Of a stretch of 64,000 bases of DNA, positions 55,492 to 64,000 are shown in pieces (position 1 is the stretch's first letter; every line of letters starts with the position of its first letter). Both the position numbers and the translations under genes were made by a program. A model generated the notes under the pieces. The model saw nothing but the letters and a program-made list of their open reading frames with translations. It did not search any database and was not told where the DNA came from. Source of the stretch: Auricularia sp. M13 (taxonomy: Eukaryota > Basidiomycota > Agaricomycetes > Auriculariales > Auriculariaceae); assembly GCA_037042915.1 (NCBI GenBank), contig CM073193.1, positions 6,386,001 through 6,450,000 of the forward strand, read 5' to 3'.

Positions 55492-56201
55492 CAATGTGGC
55501 TTGTGTCCTGGATCCAGAATAAGTTACGCATATCGATGCCACCTTTCGAGAGATGCATCGGTCTTTGAGTAGCTCTGTACAGTGTATGGTGAAACATGTG
55601 AGGGGAATTTGTGTACGACTCGGAGTAAGTAGTTGCTATGTCAATCGCAGGTTGTTATTCCTTCAAGCGGTATCACCACCAGGTATAAGTATTCAGCCAT
55701 GTAGATTATTGTATGAGCGCACAAGAAAAGAAGTGTGAATGTTACACTGTCAGGGGGTCGGGTACAGCACGCAACACGGATTGTCGACCTTCAGGCGAAC
55801 AGCCAGCCGCATGTCACAAGAAATGCAATTTAGCTATGAGCACTGACAAGCGGTTATAAGTCCTGATAACAGTGCCAGCGGACCCCCCACCTGATCAAAT
55901 AGCTTCAGAAAATATAGCATCTAATATGGCTGACGAGTACTTACAGCTTCTTGCTCCACCGGACCTCCGCCCCATTGGAACGCGGCTGCCCTCCTAGAGC
56001 CTCCCCAAACACCGTCTCATTTACAGTGTGTCCTCTCAGTAGCGGGTACTTGGGTCAACAAGTGCTGGGGCCACATGTTGCTGATGAGACTTGATCTCTT
56101 ATGAGACCCTATCCCAGGCCGCAGAGCTCTGATCAGGCTTTGATTAGTGCTGGTCACCGCTTATCACTCCAGACTGACGATTTATCAGTTCTTAACAGGC
56201 C
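55492..56201. other. Intergenic, no gene recognised
   Basis: Right flank of the repeat island and 3' flank of the membrane protein gene. Short direct repeats of TTATAGGCACTTA/CCTATAGGTGC type occur near 56200-56235. No gene was seen. Confidence 0.4.
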
Positions 56202-57522
56202 TTATAGGCACTTAAGGCATCCTATAGGTGCGCATAGGCTTGGATCACAGTACATAGATCTCTGATACGAGCATAATCGCTGGTCACCGATGTGCAGTTT
56301 TTGGGACACAGTGCTGTGATCGACCCCTGTCCAGCTGCGTCTCTGGGATGCGTCGGGCGTGGGAACCTGAAGAGCGGCGAGCGGCGGTCTGCACACGCGC
56401 ATGCTCGTTCGCCTGCTCTGAGTGACCCCATTAATATTAGGTCGATCGTCCGCGCAGGCGCTCAGCTCGGATATCGGCGAGATCGAGAGCGAGATTGCGG
56501 TGGTGTTCAGCATGCCCTCCTCGCGCCGCGTGGCGTGCAACATGATGAGGAGCGGCGTCGCGGCCAGTATGCCAACCTGCACCGAGATCGCACAGACCAC
56601 AGACAAGTCGCTGCGCAGGACGAGCACAAGCAGCCACCCGGCGGTGTAGATGACCGTGCTGACCGAGAGCAGGCCGCACAGCCGGATGTAGTGCCCGCCG
56701 CCATATGGGAGGGCCTCCCGCCGCAGGTCGCGGCGCGCTATGAGGAGGCGCGTGATGGCCGCCGCGGCCAGGAGCAGGTTCAGCGCGACGGAGACGGAGA
56801 CGCCGATGACGGACATCGTCTCGCGCCACGCTCGCACGCGCAGCGATGCCGACATGCCGTCGAGGCCATCGAGGACGGTGATTGTAGTCAGGACAACTGG
56901 ATGCACGTTTTCAGCAAAAGCTGTTTGAGGCAGAGGATGACCTTGGGACGTTACCTACGTCCACCACGAGCAGGACAACAAATGCCCAGATGGCGCGAGA
57001 CTGCTGCCAGATGATCCAACAACGATAAACCTTCATTGGGCGTTAATAACGCCTGCTCGGGCGTTAGGCTTAACGGGACGCACAAATAAGCCGTCTCCCA
57101 TGAGAGACATGACTGATAAGGAGATGTACGTCCCCACGGTCCAACCCGTTGCAGTCCAATTTGACCTGGTGAATGTCCCGGTGAGTAGGCGCATGGATGG
57201 CAGAGCGACTGACTGTTTAACGGGAAGTATGACACGGTATAGCTGAGTTAACGTGCTGATCACGTAGACGCCAAAAGCCGCGGCGACGATGACAATGTAG
57301 GCCTCTGTTCGCCTGACCAACGCCCTACGCAGATATTTTGCCTTCTGGAAACGACGAATTGTAATACAGGCCAGAGTGAGATATACCCCTGCGTGGTGTT
57401 CAGAGTGCACGTTTTCATCTCGTGGGCGGTGTGAACACACCGAACATTGTTACGCAGATGACGCTCGCATAGAAATAATATCGCTGCACGTCAAGGGGAG
57501 TAGCGTCCACAATTTTCACCAT
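56202..57522 (-). CDS. Multi-pass membrane protein, agaricomycete type
   Basis: The start is the ATG at 57522 (MVKIVDATPLDVQRYYFYAS). Introns at 57389-57440, 57031-57083 and 56897-56954 are in phase. About seven hydrophobic segments follow: VICVTMFGVYLTLACITI, AYIVIVAAAFGVYVISTL, GTYISLSVMSLMGDGLFVYR, AIWAFVVLLVVDVVVLTTIT, VIGVSVSVALNLLLAAAAIT, LCGLLSVSTVIYTAGWLLVL and ISVQVGILAATPLLIMLH. The block GDGLFVYRCWIIWQ, with Tyr-Arg-Cys-Trp after the third or fourth helix, recurs in a large family of unnamed agaricomycete membrane proteins. Function unknown. The C-terminal 90 residues after HATRREEG are hydrophilic, and the stop may change if a further intron is used. Confidence 0.78.
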
Positions 57523-57981
57523 GGCGAGCGGGGGCGAACGATAAAGGGGTGAGGCAGAGAGTCTGGATGAGGGTAGCTAAAGACATCTGCGTCGACCGAG
57601 ACATGAGGGCGGTGGGACGGATTTCTCGTCGGTCCGAGCCATCGATCGCGCCTCCCCTGAACGCTATCATAGTCGAGACCAGAGCGGAAGCGAGTGCATA
57701 CTGCTATTCGCGACACGGAGCTCGAGCGCGTGGCCAAGGCATAGTACTACGGGTTCCAGGCTATTCAACTGGTGTCGGTGCGGCGAGATGCAGCAAGTAG
57801 ATTTTTATCCGAGCAAGACAGTTCCATATACAGGAGCATGGGAAAATTGGCTTCAGCGGCGCGCAGTTGAGATTGCAATCACGACGGAGTCGCCGGGGAA
57901 CGGTGTGGTTGACAAGTTCGCGTTCAAAAGATTGAAACCCCGTTAGCACTCCGTTGACACGACGCGTCGAGGCCATGAGAT
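57523..57981. promoter_or_regulatory. Shared divergent promoter, membrane protein and PIG-A
   Basis: 459 bp between the two divergent start codons. No TATA box stands out on the PIG-A side. Confidence 0.4.
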
Positions 57982-59703
57982 ATGACAATCAATATTGCGT
58001 GCGTATGCATAAATCCAGGGATACTCAGAAGGCTTACACTGGCAAAGCATGGTCGGCGACTTCTTCCATCCCGCTGTAGGCGGCGTCGAGAATCATATTT
58101 ATATGCTCAGCGTTAATCTTCTGCGCAAAGGATACAAGGTACGCGCGCGCTGCAGTCGTATCTGATGCTTATAGTGAGTCAGGTCATTATTATCACGCAT
58201 TCGCATCCGCCAGACCGTGTCGGCGTGCGCTGGCTGGTGCCTGGACTGAAGGTGTACCACATCCCATTCCCGACCATTGCCTCGTCCGCAACACTGCCCA
58301 ACTATTTAACCTTCCTGCCTTATTTCCGCACCATCATGCTGCGCGAGAATATCACTCTGGTTCACGGTCACGCCAGCCTTTCGTCGCTGGCTCAGGAGGC
58401 CGTGCTGCACGCGCATCTGCTGCATGTGCGCACCGTGTTTACTGACCACAGTCTCTTCGGATTCGACGACGCCGCCAGCATATTGACAAATAAGCTGCTT
58501 GCGGGTGCTCTGCGCAACGTGGACGCTGTCATCTGTGTATCCCATACTGGGTTCGTGTTGAACTCCGGTCGGACTCCTCGCTCACGTGGCTTTAGACGCG
58601 AAAATACGGTCCTGCGAGGCGCCCTCGAGCCTGATGTTGCCTATGTCATTCCTAGCGCCATCATAGCAGAACGGTTCAAGCCTGCGGACGTGCCACCGGA
58701 TACGAGGACCAGTATGCATCCCTGAACAACGCGCCGTCTATCCTAACGCCCCCCAGTTACAATCGTCGTGATCTCGCGCCTGACATACCGCAAGGGCGTG
58801 GACCTGCTCGTCGCGACCATTCCACTCATCTGCGAACGCTTCAGCACCGTGCGCTTCCTCATCGGCGGCGACGGGCCTAAGATGATCGAGCTGCTGCAAA
58901 TGCGCGAGCGCTACCAGCTGCACGACCGCGTTGAGCTACTGGGTGCGGTCCGCGCGACAGACGTGGGAAAAGTCCTGCACCGCGCCCACATCTACCTCAA
59001 CACGTCGCTGACAGAGTCCTTCGGCATCGGCATCCTGGAGGCTGCATGTACGGGCCTCTACATCGTCAGCACACGCGTGGGCGGTGTACCAGAGGTCTTG
59101 CCTTCGGATTTGATCAGCTTTGCGCGGCCTGAGCAGGATGGTTCGTATGGCCTTGCCAACACGTCTATGTGGTCGTTCTTACTTGCACCTTCAGATGTTG
59201 TCCGTGCCCTCGCAGAGGGCATTCGGCGAGTGCAAAGCGGCGCGCACCACCCTAACTTAGCTCATGAGCGTATCCGTGCGCTGTACACCTGGGAGGACGT
59301 TTCTACGCGCGTGGAAACCGTCTATACTGCCGTCCTTGCCTCGCCCGAGCGATCCCTCTGGGAGCGTTTGACAAGGTCCGCATATTGGCATACAATATCT
59401 TCGTGTTGACCAGGCTGACTAAATGAAAGATCGCGCCGTCTGGGCACATTCGCCGGCCTGATCTACTGTTGCATCATGCTGGTCGACTGCCTTTTCTTCA
59501 TGGTGCTCGAGTATATTCTTCCTCGCGACCGCCTGGACTACGTCACTCACGATATCGACATGGGCAAGCTTGCGCAGGTGACGGCTCTTTTTTTTTTCAG
59601 TTTCGTCTTATATACTAATCTGTGTGTATAGTTTGTGCGGAGGGAGCGAGAGCGAGGCGAGCGCGCCGAATCCCACACCGGGGAAAATCCTTCTAACGGA
59701 TGA
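57982..59703 (+). CDS. GPI N-acetylglucosaminyltransferase catalytic subunit (PIG-A/GPI3)
   Basis: Eight exons (57982-57998, 58048-58138, 58183-58550, 58596-58711, 58757-59140, 59195-59375, 59430-59577, 59632-59703) give 458 residues. The 17-nt first exon (MTINIA) splices to [20 protein letters not shown], which restores the family start. GT4 landmarks: [72 protein letters not shown] and [18 protein letters not shown] (EX7E motif). A single membrane segment follows ([20 protein letters not shown]). PIG-A (yeast Spt14/Gpi3) transfers GlcNAc to phosphatidylinositol at the ER, the first step of GPI synthesis. Confidence 0.96.
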
Positions 59704-60047
59704 AGTCTCCGTTACTTCTTACCAACAATAGCACCCGTTGCCAAGTCGAGATCACAGCAGGAAGCTTCAAGCGAAACCTTCTGCTACGTCTGCGGTGCAG
59801 TTCGGGACCCAACCTCTTGATATTACAATGAAGGCAGCCAAGGGATATACAAAGGCGCATATGGTAGAGGGACAAGCATAGAATGTACAGTACTTGGACT
59901 AATGAGAATCGTTGTCGTATAACTGACTACTCGTGACTTTGCAGAGTGAGAAGAAATCGTGAAAATGGGTCGTCAATTCGAGCAACTTGAGAACATCGTG
60001 CAATCGTTGGTCGTTTGTCGGTCGGCCTTGAGCTTGAAGCTTGAGGC
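59704..60047. other. Intergenic between convergent genes
   Basis: Contains the GAGCTTGAAGCTTGAGGC stretch at 60030-60047, related to the motif at 22357 and 45149. Otherwise nothing was seen. Confidence 0.4.
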
Positions 60048-60827
60048 TTAAAGGCGGCGCTTGCGCAACTTGTTGGTCTGCGGCTCATACATGCTGTCGA
60101 GCCAGCCAAGTTCAGACACGTGGATCCATTCGCGGCCATGCCTTGCACTGTTGGTCGCATTCCCAAATGGCGTCCCATAAGCGTGAGCGCGGGGCTGGGC
60201 AGGGAGGGACAGGCGCCTAGTAGAGCGGGTCAACGGATACGAGGCAGGGTGAGCCGGCGCCTGACGCGACATGGAGAGGCGGCCGCTGTGAGGTGCGACT
60301 TGAGGTACTGTGATGCCAGGAATGATTGGCACCTCCGGAGGGTTGGGAACTTGAACGCGGCCTTGCCCGTGCGAGAAGGATACGTGCCGTCCGTGGAAGC
60401 CTCGCGATGCGCGGGGGTCAAATCGCTCGACCCCGTACCCAATTGGCGTGCGGTCGACAGGGAACGGAATGTTCTCGCTGGTGATCATCTGGGGGCGGCG
60501 AGCGCTCGAAAAACCACGCGGGCGACGGCCTTGAGCGGAATGATGTACTGGCAATTGGCGACCGTGAGTGGGCTCTTGTGGGAAGTGCATTGGCTGGGGC
60601 GGTATGTAGCTCATCTGGGCCGGCACGGGAAACTGGACCACGGGAGGCGGCATTGGCGCCATGACGGGAACCATCGGGGCCGGTGGCGGCGCAACCACCG
60701 TGTACGGCGGGGGCGCCACCACGGGTGTATTGTAGCTGAGAGGGACATTCATGACGGGAGCCGCCGCCAGCGTATGTGCACGACGGTGAGTAGGGTGAAA
60801 ACTGGCAGAATATGGTGCAGGAAGCAT
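60048..60827 (-). CDS. Proline-rich protein, unrecognised
   Basis: Single exon. The Met at 60827 (MLPAPYSASFHPTHRRAH) is preferred to the one at 60881, because a TATATAA box at 60897-60903 lies only 16 bp before the latter but 70 bp before the former. The first half is rich in Pro/Val/Ala (APPPYTVVAPPPAPMVPVM). A basic, Ser/Gly/His-containing part follows (GFHGRHVSFSHGQGRVQVP). The end is more conserved-looking: HGREWIHVSELGWLDSMYEP and TNKLRKRRL. There is no signal peptide or domain. It may be a disordered or RNA-associated protein, but this is a guess. Confidence 0.6.
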   Translation of the reverse strand: MLPAPYSASFHPTHRRAHTLAAAPVMNVPLSYNTPVVAPPPYTVVAPPPAPMVPVMAPMPPPVVQFPVPAQMSYIPPQPMHFPQEPTHGRQLPVHHSAQGRRPRGFSSARRPQMITSENIPFPVDRTPIGYGVERFDPRASRGFHGRHVSFSHGQGRVQVPNPPEVPIIPGITVPQVAPHSGRLSMSRQAPAHPASYPLTRSTRRLSLPAQPRAHAYGTPFGNATNSARHGREWIHVSELGWLDSMYEPQTNKLRKRRL

Positions 60828-60896
60828 CTTGGGTGACGCTAAGGAGAACAGAAAGTCAAGGGAGGGATGAGGGGCGACCATTGACTGCCGTCGCCC

Positions 60897-60903
60897 TTAT
60901 ATA
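60897..60903 (-). promoter_or_regulatory. TATA box of the proline-rich protein gene
   Basis: CATATATAAGGG on the minus strand; it helps fix the start codon at 60827. Confidence 0.55.
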
Positions 60904-61356
60904 TGTATCCAACATCAGGGCGTGGTGTACCAATAGTAAATATGCAACCGTGTGCTTCACGCGTGTTTCATTGAACCACGCGTCCGCATTTGGTAGGGGT
61001 CATTGTCCTGCGCTTGCCGATGTCATCGTCGGCCGGAAGTCTCAGAGTATTACGTCTACATAGTGCTTCATGTTGAACACGAGGCTTAGAAGGTTAAAAG
61101 GAGGAACACAAACCACCCGATATCTCCAGGTATTATTATACCTTTGCAATGCCAAAGACCACTGTGATTATCGTGGACTGATTCAGTCTTCTTGTGCGAC
61201 GAAAATCAAGAAAGAGCAGGCTTCGTCGTAGCATTGAGCATAATGCACTTGGGGGAGTAGACGAGTATGGACGACGTATAGCGCCGGGCGTTGTTCGACA
61301 GTCCCAGCTTGGGGATTAGTCATGGGATACGGTCTAACTACAGATGATTTGATTTG
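60904..61356. other. Intergenic, divergent promoter region
   Basis: Upstream region shared by the proline-rich gene (-) and the third NmrA-like gene (+). No gene was seen. Confidence 0.4.
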
Positions 61357-61372
61357 TCATCGATATCGATGA
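61357..61372. promoter_or_regulatory. 16-bp perfect palindrome upstream of NmrA-like gene 3
   Basis: TCATCGATATCGATGA is its own reverse complement. It ends 6 bp before the TATAAAG box, so it could be a binding site for a dimeric regulator. This is inference from position and symmetry. Confidence 0.4.
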
Positions 61373-61378
61373 GCAAAG

Positions 61379-61385
61379 TATAAAG
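61379..61385 (+). promoter_or_regulatory. TATA box of NmrA-like gene 3
   Basis: TATAAAG, 38 bp before the ATG at 61424. Confidence 0.6.
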
Positions 61386-61423
61386 CTTCAATCGGCTGTT
61401 CTTCACACCAGAATATCTCATCG

Positions 61424-62371
61424 ATGACTTCTTCAGCATCTTATCTTGTTACCGGAGCTACTGGCAATCAAGGCGGCTCTGTTGCGCGAGAGCTACTCAA
61501 GGCCGGGCAGTGCGTGCACGCTCTTGTACGCGACCCGACCAAGGCTCAGGCAAAGGAGCTCGAGTCGCTCGGGGCTGTCCTCTTCGTGGGAGACTACAAC
61601 GACGTGGAGGCGATCAATAAAGCCGCCGCGGGGGTCAAGGGCATCTTCATCCTCCCCATGCCCTCGACGGACCCGGACGGCGAGGCCCAGCAGGCCCAGC
61701 GCTTCATCGATGCGGCGCGCGCCGCGGGGACAGTCGAATCCCTGGTGCTCAGCTCTGCCATCAATGCCGACAAGCACGCTCAATGGCTCGCGGAGGTGCC
61801 CGAGTCAGACTACCCAATGAAGCAGTACTACCACTCCAAGTCCTCCGCGGAGGAAGCGGTGCGCAAGAGCGGCATCAAGCATTGGACCATCCTCCGCGCG
61901 CCGTGGCTCGACCAGAACTTCATCCCGCCCCACTCCGCGCGCCAGCACCCGAAGCTGTACTCCGAGCGCAAGCTCACGACGGCGCTCAGGCGCGATCTCC
62001 CGCTGGCGCACCTCGACGCGGACGACGTCGGACGCTGGGCGACTGCCGCCTTCCTTGACCCCGCCAAGTTTTCTGGCAAGGCGTTCACGCTCGCGGCCGA
62101 GAATCTCACCATGGAGCAGATTGTGCCCAAGCTCAGCAAAATTGCTGGCGGTGAGGTCACCGCCGAGTTCCTTGATCCCGCCGCGTTGCTAAAGGATACG
62201 ACCAACCCGCTGGCGCCGAGGATGGCCGGTACAGCGTCGTGGTTCAACAAGGTCGGCTGTGCGATATCCGACGCGGAGCTGGAGGAGTTGAAGAGCTACG
62301 GGATTCCTCTAACGTCGTTCGACGAATTTCTTGAGAAAAACAAGGATGCAGCGTTGGCGACCAGCCGATAA
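61424..62371 (+). CDS. NmrA-like/NAD(P)-binding Rossmann protein 3
   Basis: Intronless frame of 315 residues. The nucleotide motif VTGATGNQGGSVARELL is at residues 9-25, followed by VHALVRDPT, GVKGIFILPMPS, VESLVLSSAIN, YYHSKSSAEEAVRKSGIKHW, TILRAPWLDQNFIPP, LAHLDADDVGRWATAAFLDP and GKAFTLAAENLTMEQIV. It differs clearly from the two spliced paralogues (4150 and 20918), so it is a separate subfamily of atypical SDRs. It has its own TATA box and no introns, unlike almost every neighbour. The substrate is unknown. Confidence 0.9.
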   Translation: MTSSASYLVTGATGNQGGSVARELLKAGQCVHALVRDPTKAQAKELESLGAVLFVGDYNDVEAINKAAAGVKGIFILPMPSTDPDGEAQQAQRFIDAARAAGTVESLVLSSAINADKHAQWLAEVPESDYPMKQYYHSKSSAEEAVRKSGIKHWTILRAPWLDQNFIPPHSARQHPKLYSERKLTTALRRDLPLAHLDADDVGRWATAAFLDPAKFSGKAFTLAAENLTMEQIVPKLSKIAGGEVTAEFLDPAALLKDTTNPLAPRMAGTASWFNKVGCAISDAELEELKSYGIPLTSFDEFLEKNKDAALATSR

Positions 62372-63077
62372 AGTCGCGGCAGGTGTACACAGTCACAACC
62401 GTGGGAATAGAATAGAGATGCTGCTACTACATGGTGCTGGGACTGAGATCGGCTTGGGAAATTAGGCTGTTCTGAGGTAGAAGTCCCCAGTTAAGATTCT
62501 GTCAGAGTCGCTCGTCTTTGCCACCAACGCGCAAACAAAGCATCACGTTGACCACAGACGCACAAGCAGTGCCCGGGCCTCGCGTGTCCACTGCGAATGA
62601 GTGCAGGATACAAGACAATCGATTTAACCCTGGAAACGTCAACCAGCAACATAAATTATGCCAAAGGAAAGAACGAACGAGCAGCACGGGGGGTGGGGGT
62701 AACGAAGTGGAAAGGCCGGCGCGACGCGGCCGGGAGAGGCATGGGGATGGGATGGGAGCAATGATCGGAGGTAGGGTACTGTTCGGGTAGAGTAGAAGGG
62801 GGTAGGGAAAGGGTAAGAAACAACAAACGGCGCCTATTGACACAGAAACATACAAGGTGTTTGGGTCTACTGTACGGGACTGCGCGGCTTGGAGCGAAGG
62901 GAGAAGCTTGGGGGTTCAAGAGGCGGAGCGCGCGCGGGCACTCCGAGTGGCGAAGAAGTAAATGGGCTCGTGACGTGTTCCCGAGATGTTTGTAGAGGTA
63001 CGAGTGAGAACAGGTTCGTGATGTTTAAAATCCGACCGACATGCGTTAAGATTCCGGAGGCTCAAAATCGAGGTAAA
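62372..63077. other. Intergenic between convergent genes
   Basis: 3' flanks of the NmrA-like gene and the membrane protein gene. G-rich on the plus strand near 62685-62720. No gene was seen. Confidence 0.4.
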
Positions 63078-64000
63078 TCAGCTCTGCCCGTTACTACCGC
63101 TGGGGGGACACGGGCGGGTCAGGGATAAGATAGTGGATCTGCAGAGGCGCGCGCGCGTCAGAAGCGTGTTCAGGGCGTTGCGTTGCTAAGACATACCTGG
63201 CCTTGCGCGCCGTCCAGCTCGAATGGGAATGCGCTCAGTACAGTCGAGGTGGTACGCTGCGAGCTGCTCATTCCTTGCGCTCCACTGTCGGCCTCTGTTG
63301 AGGACCCGTGCCCGGCATCTGTGCTACTGCGCTTCGGCGGGGTGGACCCGCCCGCAAGCGTCTCAGCCGACATCTCATTGGGATCGTACGCAGGGACAGG
63401 CTTGCGCGGCGTCTTCTTGGCGCCTGTCGCACCCACGTTCGAGGTTGAGCGCGTAAGCACAGCACCGGGCGCGGGCACCGGCGATGGCGACGGCAGCGGC
63501 GTCCCGTGGGGCGTCACGGTAGTCGGGATGGACTGGATGGTTGAGCGGCGCGACTCGCGCGTGCTCAGCATGCCTAGCGGGAACGCCTGGCTCGTCTGCG
63601 AGTGCCGCCGGAAGACGGGCGGCTCGGGTGAAAAGCCAGAGTGGCCGGTGCTTGCGCTCCCTGATCTGCTGACGCCGCCGGCATACTTCTCGTCCATGCT
63701 GTCAACGCCAAAATCGCCCTTGACCGACGCCTCCGCGTTGCGCGAGAGACGGTTGGCGGCGCCGACGGGGAGGCCGATCGCGCGCGCGCGCGAGCCGCCC
63801 TGCGAATCGGACGAGCCGACTTGACCCCAGGCCGTGCCGCGGGCCTTGCTTGCCTTCTGACGGCGGTGGAGGGCGGCGAGGAAGAAGAGGCCTACCACTG
63901 CCAGCAAGCCGAGGATGGAACCCACGACCGCACCGGCAATGATACCAGTTTTGTTGTTACCGGAGGAAGTTACAGAGCTCGGGCCGCCAGTTTGTGCGGC
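63078..64000 (-). CDS. Single-pass membrane protein with Ser/Thr-rich regions (5' end outside window)
   Basis: The frame enters from the right edge as AAQTGGPSSVTSSGNNKTG, then a membrane segment (IIAGAVVGSILGLLAVVGLF) and a basic stop-transfer stretch (HRRQKASKARG). The cytoplasmic tail is long and Ser/Pro/Thr-rich (SPSPVPAPGAVLTRSTSN; KKTPRKPVPAYDPNEMS). An intron at 63139-63196 (GTATGT...CTGCAG) leads to the last exon, IHYLIPDPPVSPSGSNGQS and stop at 63078. The alternative without splicing stops at 63170. The layout (Ser/Thr-rich ectodomain, one TM, disordered tail) resembles fungal wall-stress sensors and mid2-like proteins, but the ectodomain is outside the window. Confidence 0.7.

Noticed and set aside
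56292-57014. 240-codon plus-strand frame
   Set aside because: Antisense shadow of the multi-pass membrane protein, whose hydrophobic helices and in-phase introns are convincing.
60120-60836. 238-codon plus-strand frame
   Set aside because: Antisense to the proline-rich gene, rich in Arg/Gly/His from the complement of Pro codons. The TATA box supports the minus-strand gene.
1-64000. CRISPR array, bacterial operons, phage or plasmid features
   Set aside because: The spliceosomal introns, eS26, PIG-A and other eukaryotic genes show nuclear fungal DNA; no regularly spaced repeats were seen.

Overview
The window is nuclear DNA of a filamentous basidiomycete, most likely an Agaricomycete. The reasons are GC-rich coding sequence, genes cut by many short GT-AG introns (mostly 45-60 nt, several with a CTAAC/CTAAT branch site), no operons, and a characteristic gene content: cerato-platanin, a GH128 endo-glucanase, a KRE6/SKN1-type GH16 protein, fungal bestrophin, BTB and F-box proteins of agaricomycete type, and eS26. 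About 25 protein genes could be rebuilt by hand. Splice sites were chosen by reading frame and family alignment from memory. No database was searched, so products rest on recognised motifs.

Layout. 1-6 kb: a two-domain GFA protein running off the left edge (-), an aldo-keto reductase relic (-), a mitochondrial ribosomal RNase III-like protein (+), an NmrA-like reductase (+) and a cerato-platanin (-). 6-14 kb: an F-box protein (-), a cysteine-rich secreted protein (+), a small secreted protein (-), a local duplication, and a GH128 gene (-) with a TATA box and an 18-G tract in its promoter. 15-26 kb: a coiled-coil protein (+), a BTB protein (-), a secreted Ig-like/EEP-nuclease-fold protein (-), a second NmrA paralogue (-), CDC123 (+) and a GMC oxidoreductase with a GPI-like tail (-). 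27-36 kb: an NAD(P)-binding reductase pseudogene, an MDM1-type PXA-RGS-PX-nexin protein (+) and a decayed S10 carboxypeptidase (-). 36-52 kb: a second secreted EEP protein (+), the GH16 beta-glucan synthesis protein (+), a type II membrane SGNH/PC-esterase-like protein (-), a DHA2-type MFS transporter (-), bestrophin (-) and a small unrecognised protein (-). 53-64 kb: eS26 (+), a repeat island with inverted termini and a possible stranded exon beside it, a multi-pass membrane protein (-), the GPI-GlcNAc transferase PIG-A (+), a proline-rich protein (-), a third NmrA-like gene (+) and a membrane protein cut by the right edge (-).

How the genes relate. There is no clear biosynthetic or defence cluster. 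The commonest theme is the cell surface and secretion: cerato-platanin, GH128, GH16, the SGNH-type membrane protein, two secreted EEP proteins, a probably GPI-anchored GMC oxidase, and PIG-A, which starts GPI synthesis. The rest is housekeeping (mL57-like, eS26, CDC123, MDM1-like). Three gene relics and one repeat island mark local decay. I did not find a convincing new multi-gene system. The most useful leads are three putative GC-AG introns, a 7-nt microexon, the repeat island at 53.8-55.5 kb, and several unrecognised secreted or small proteins.
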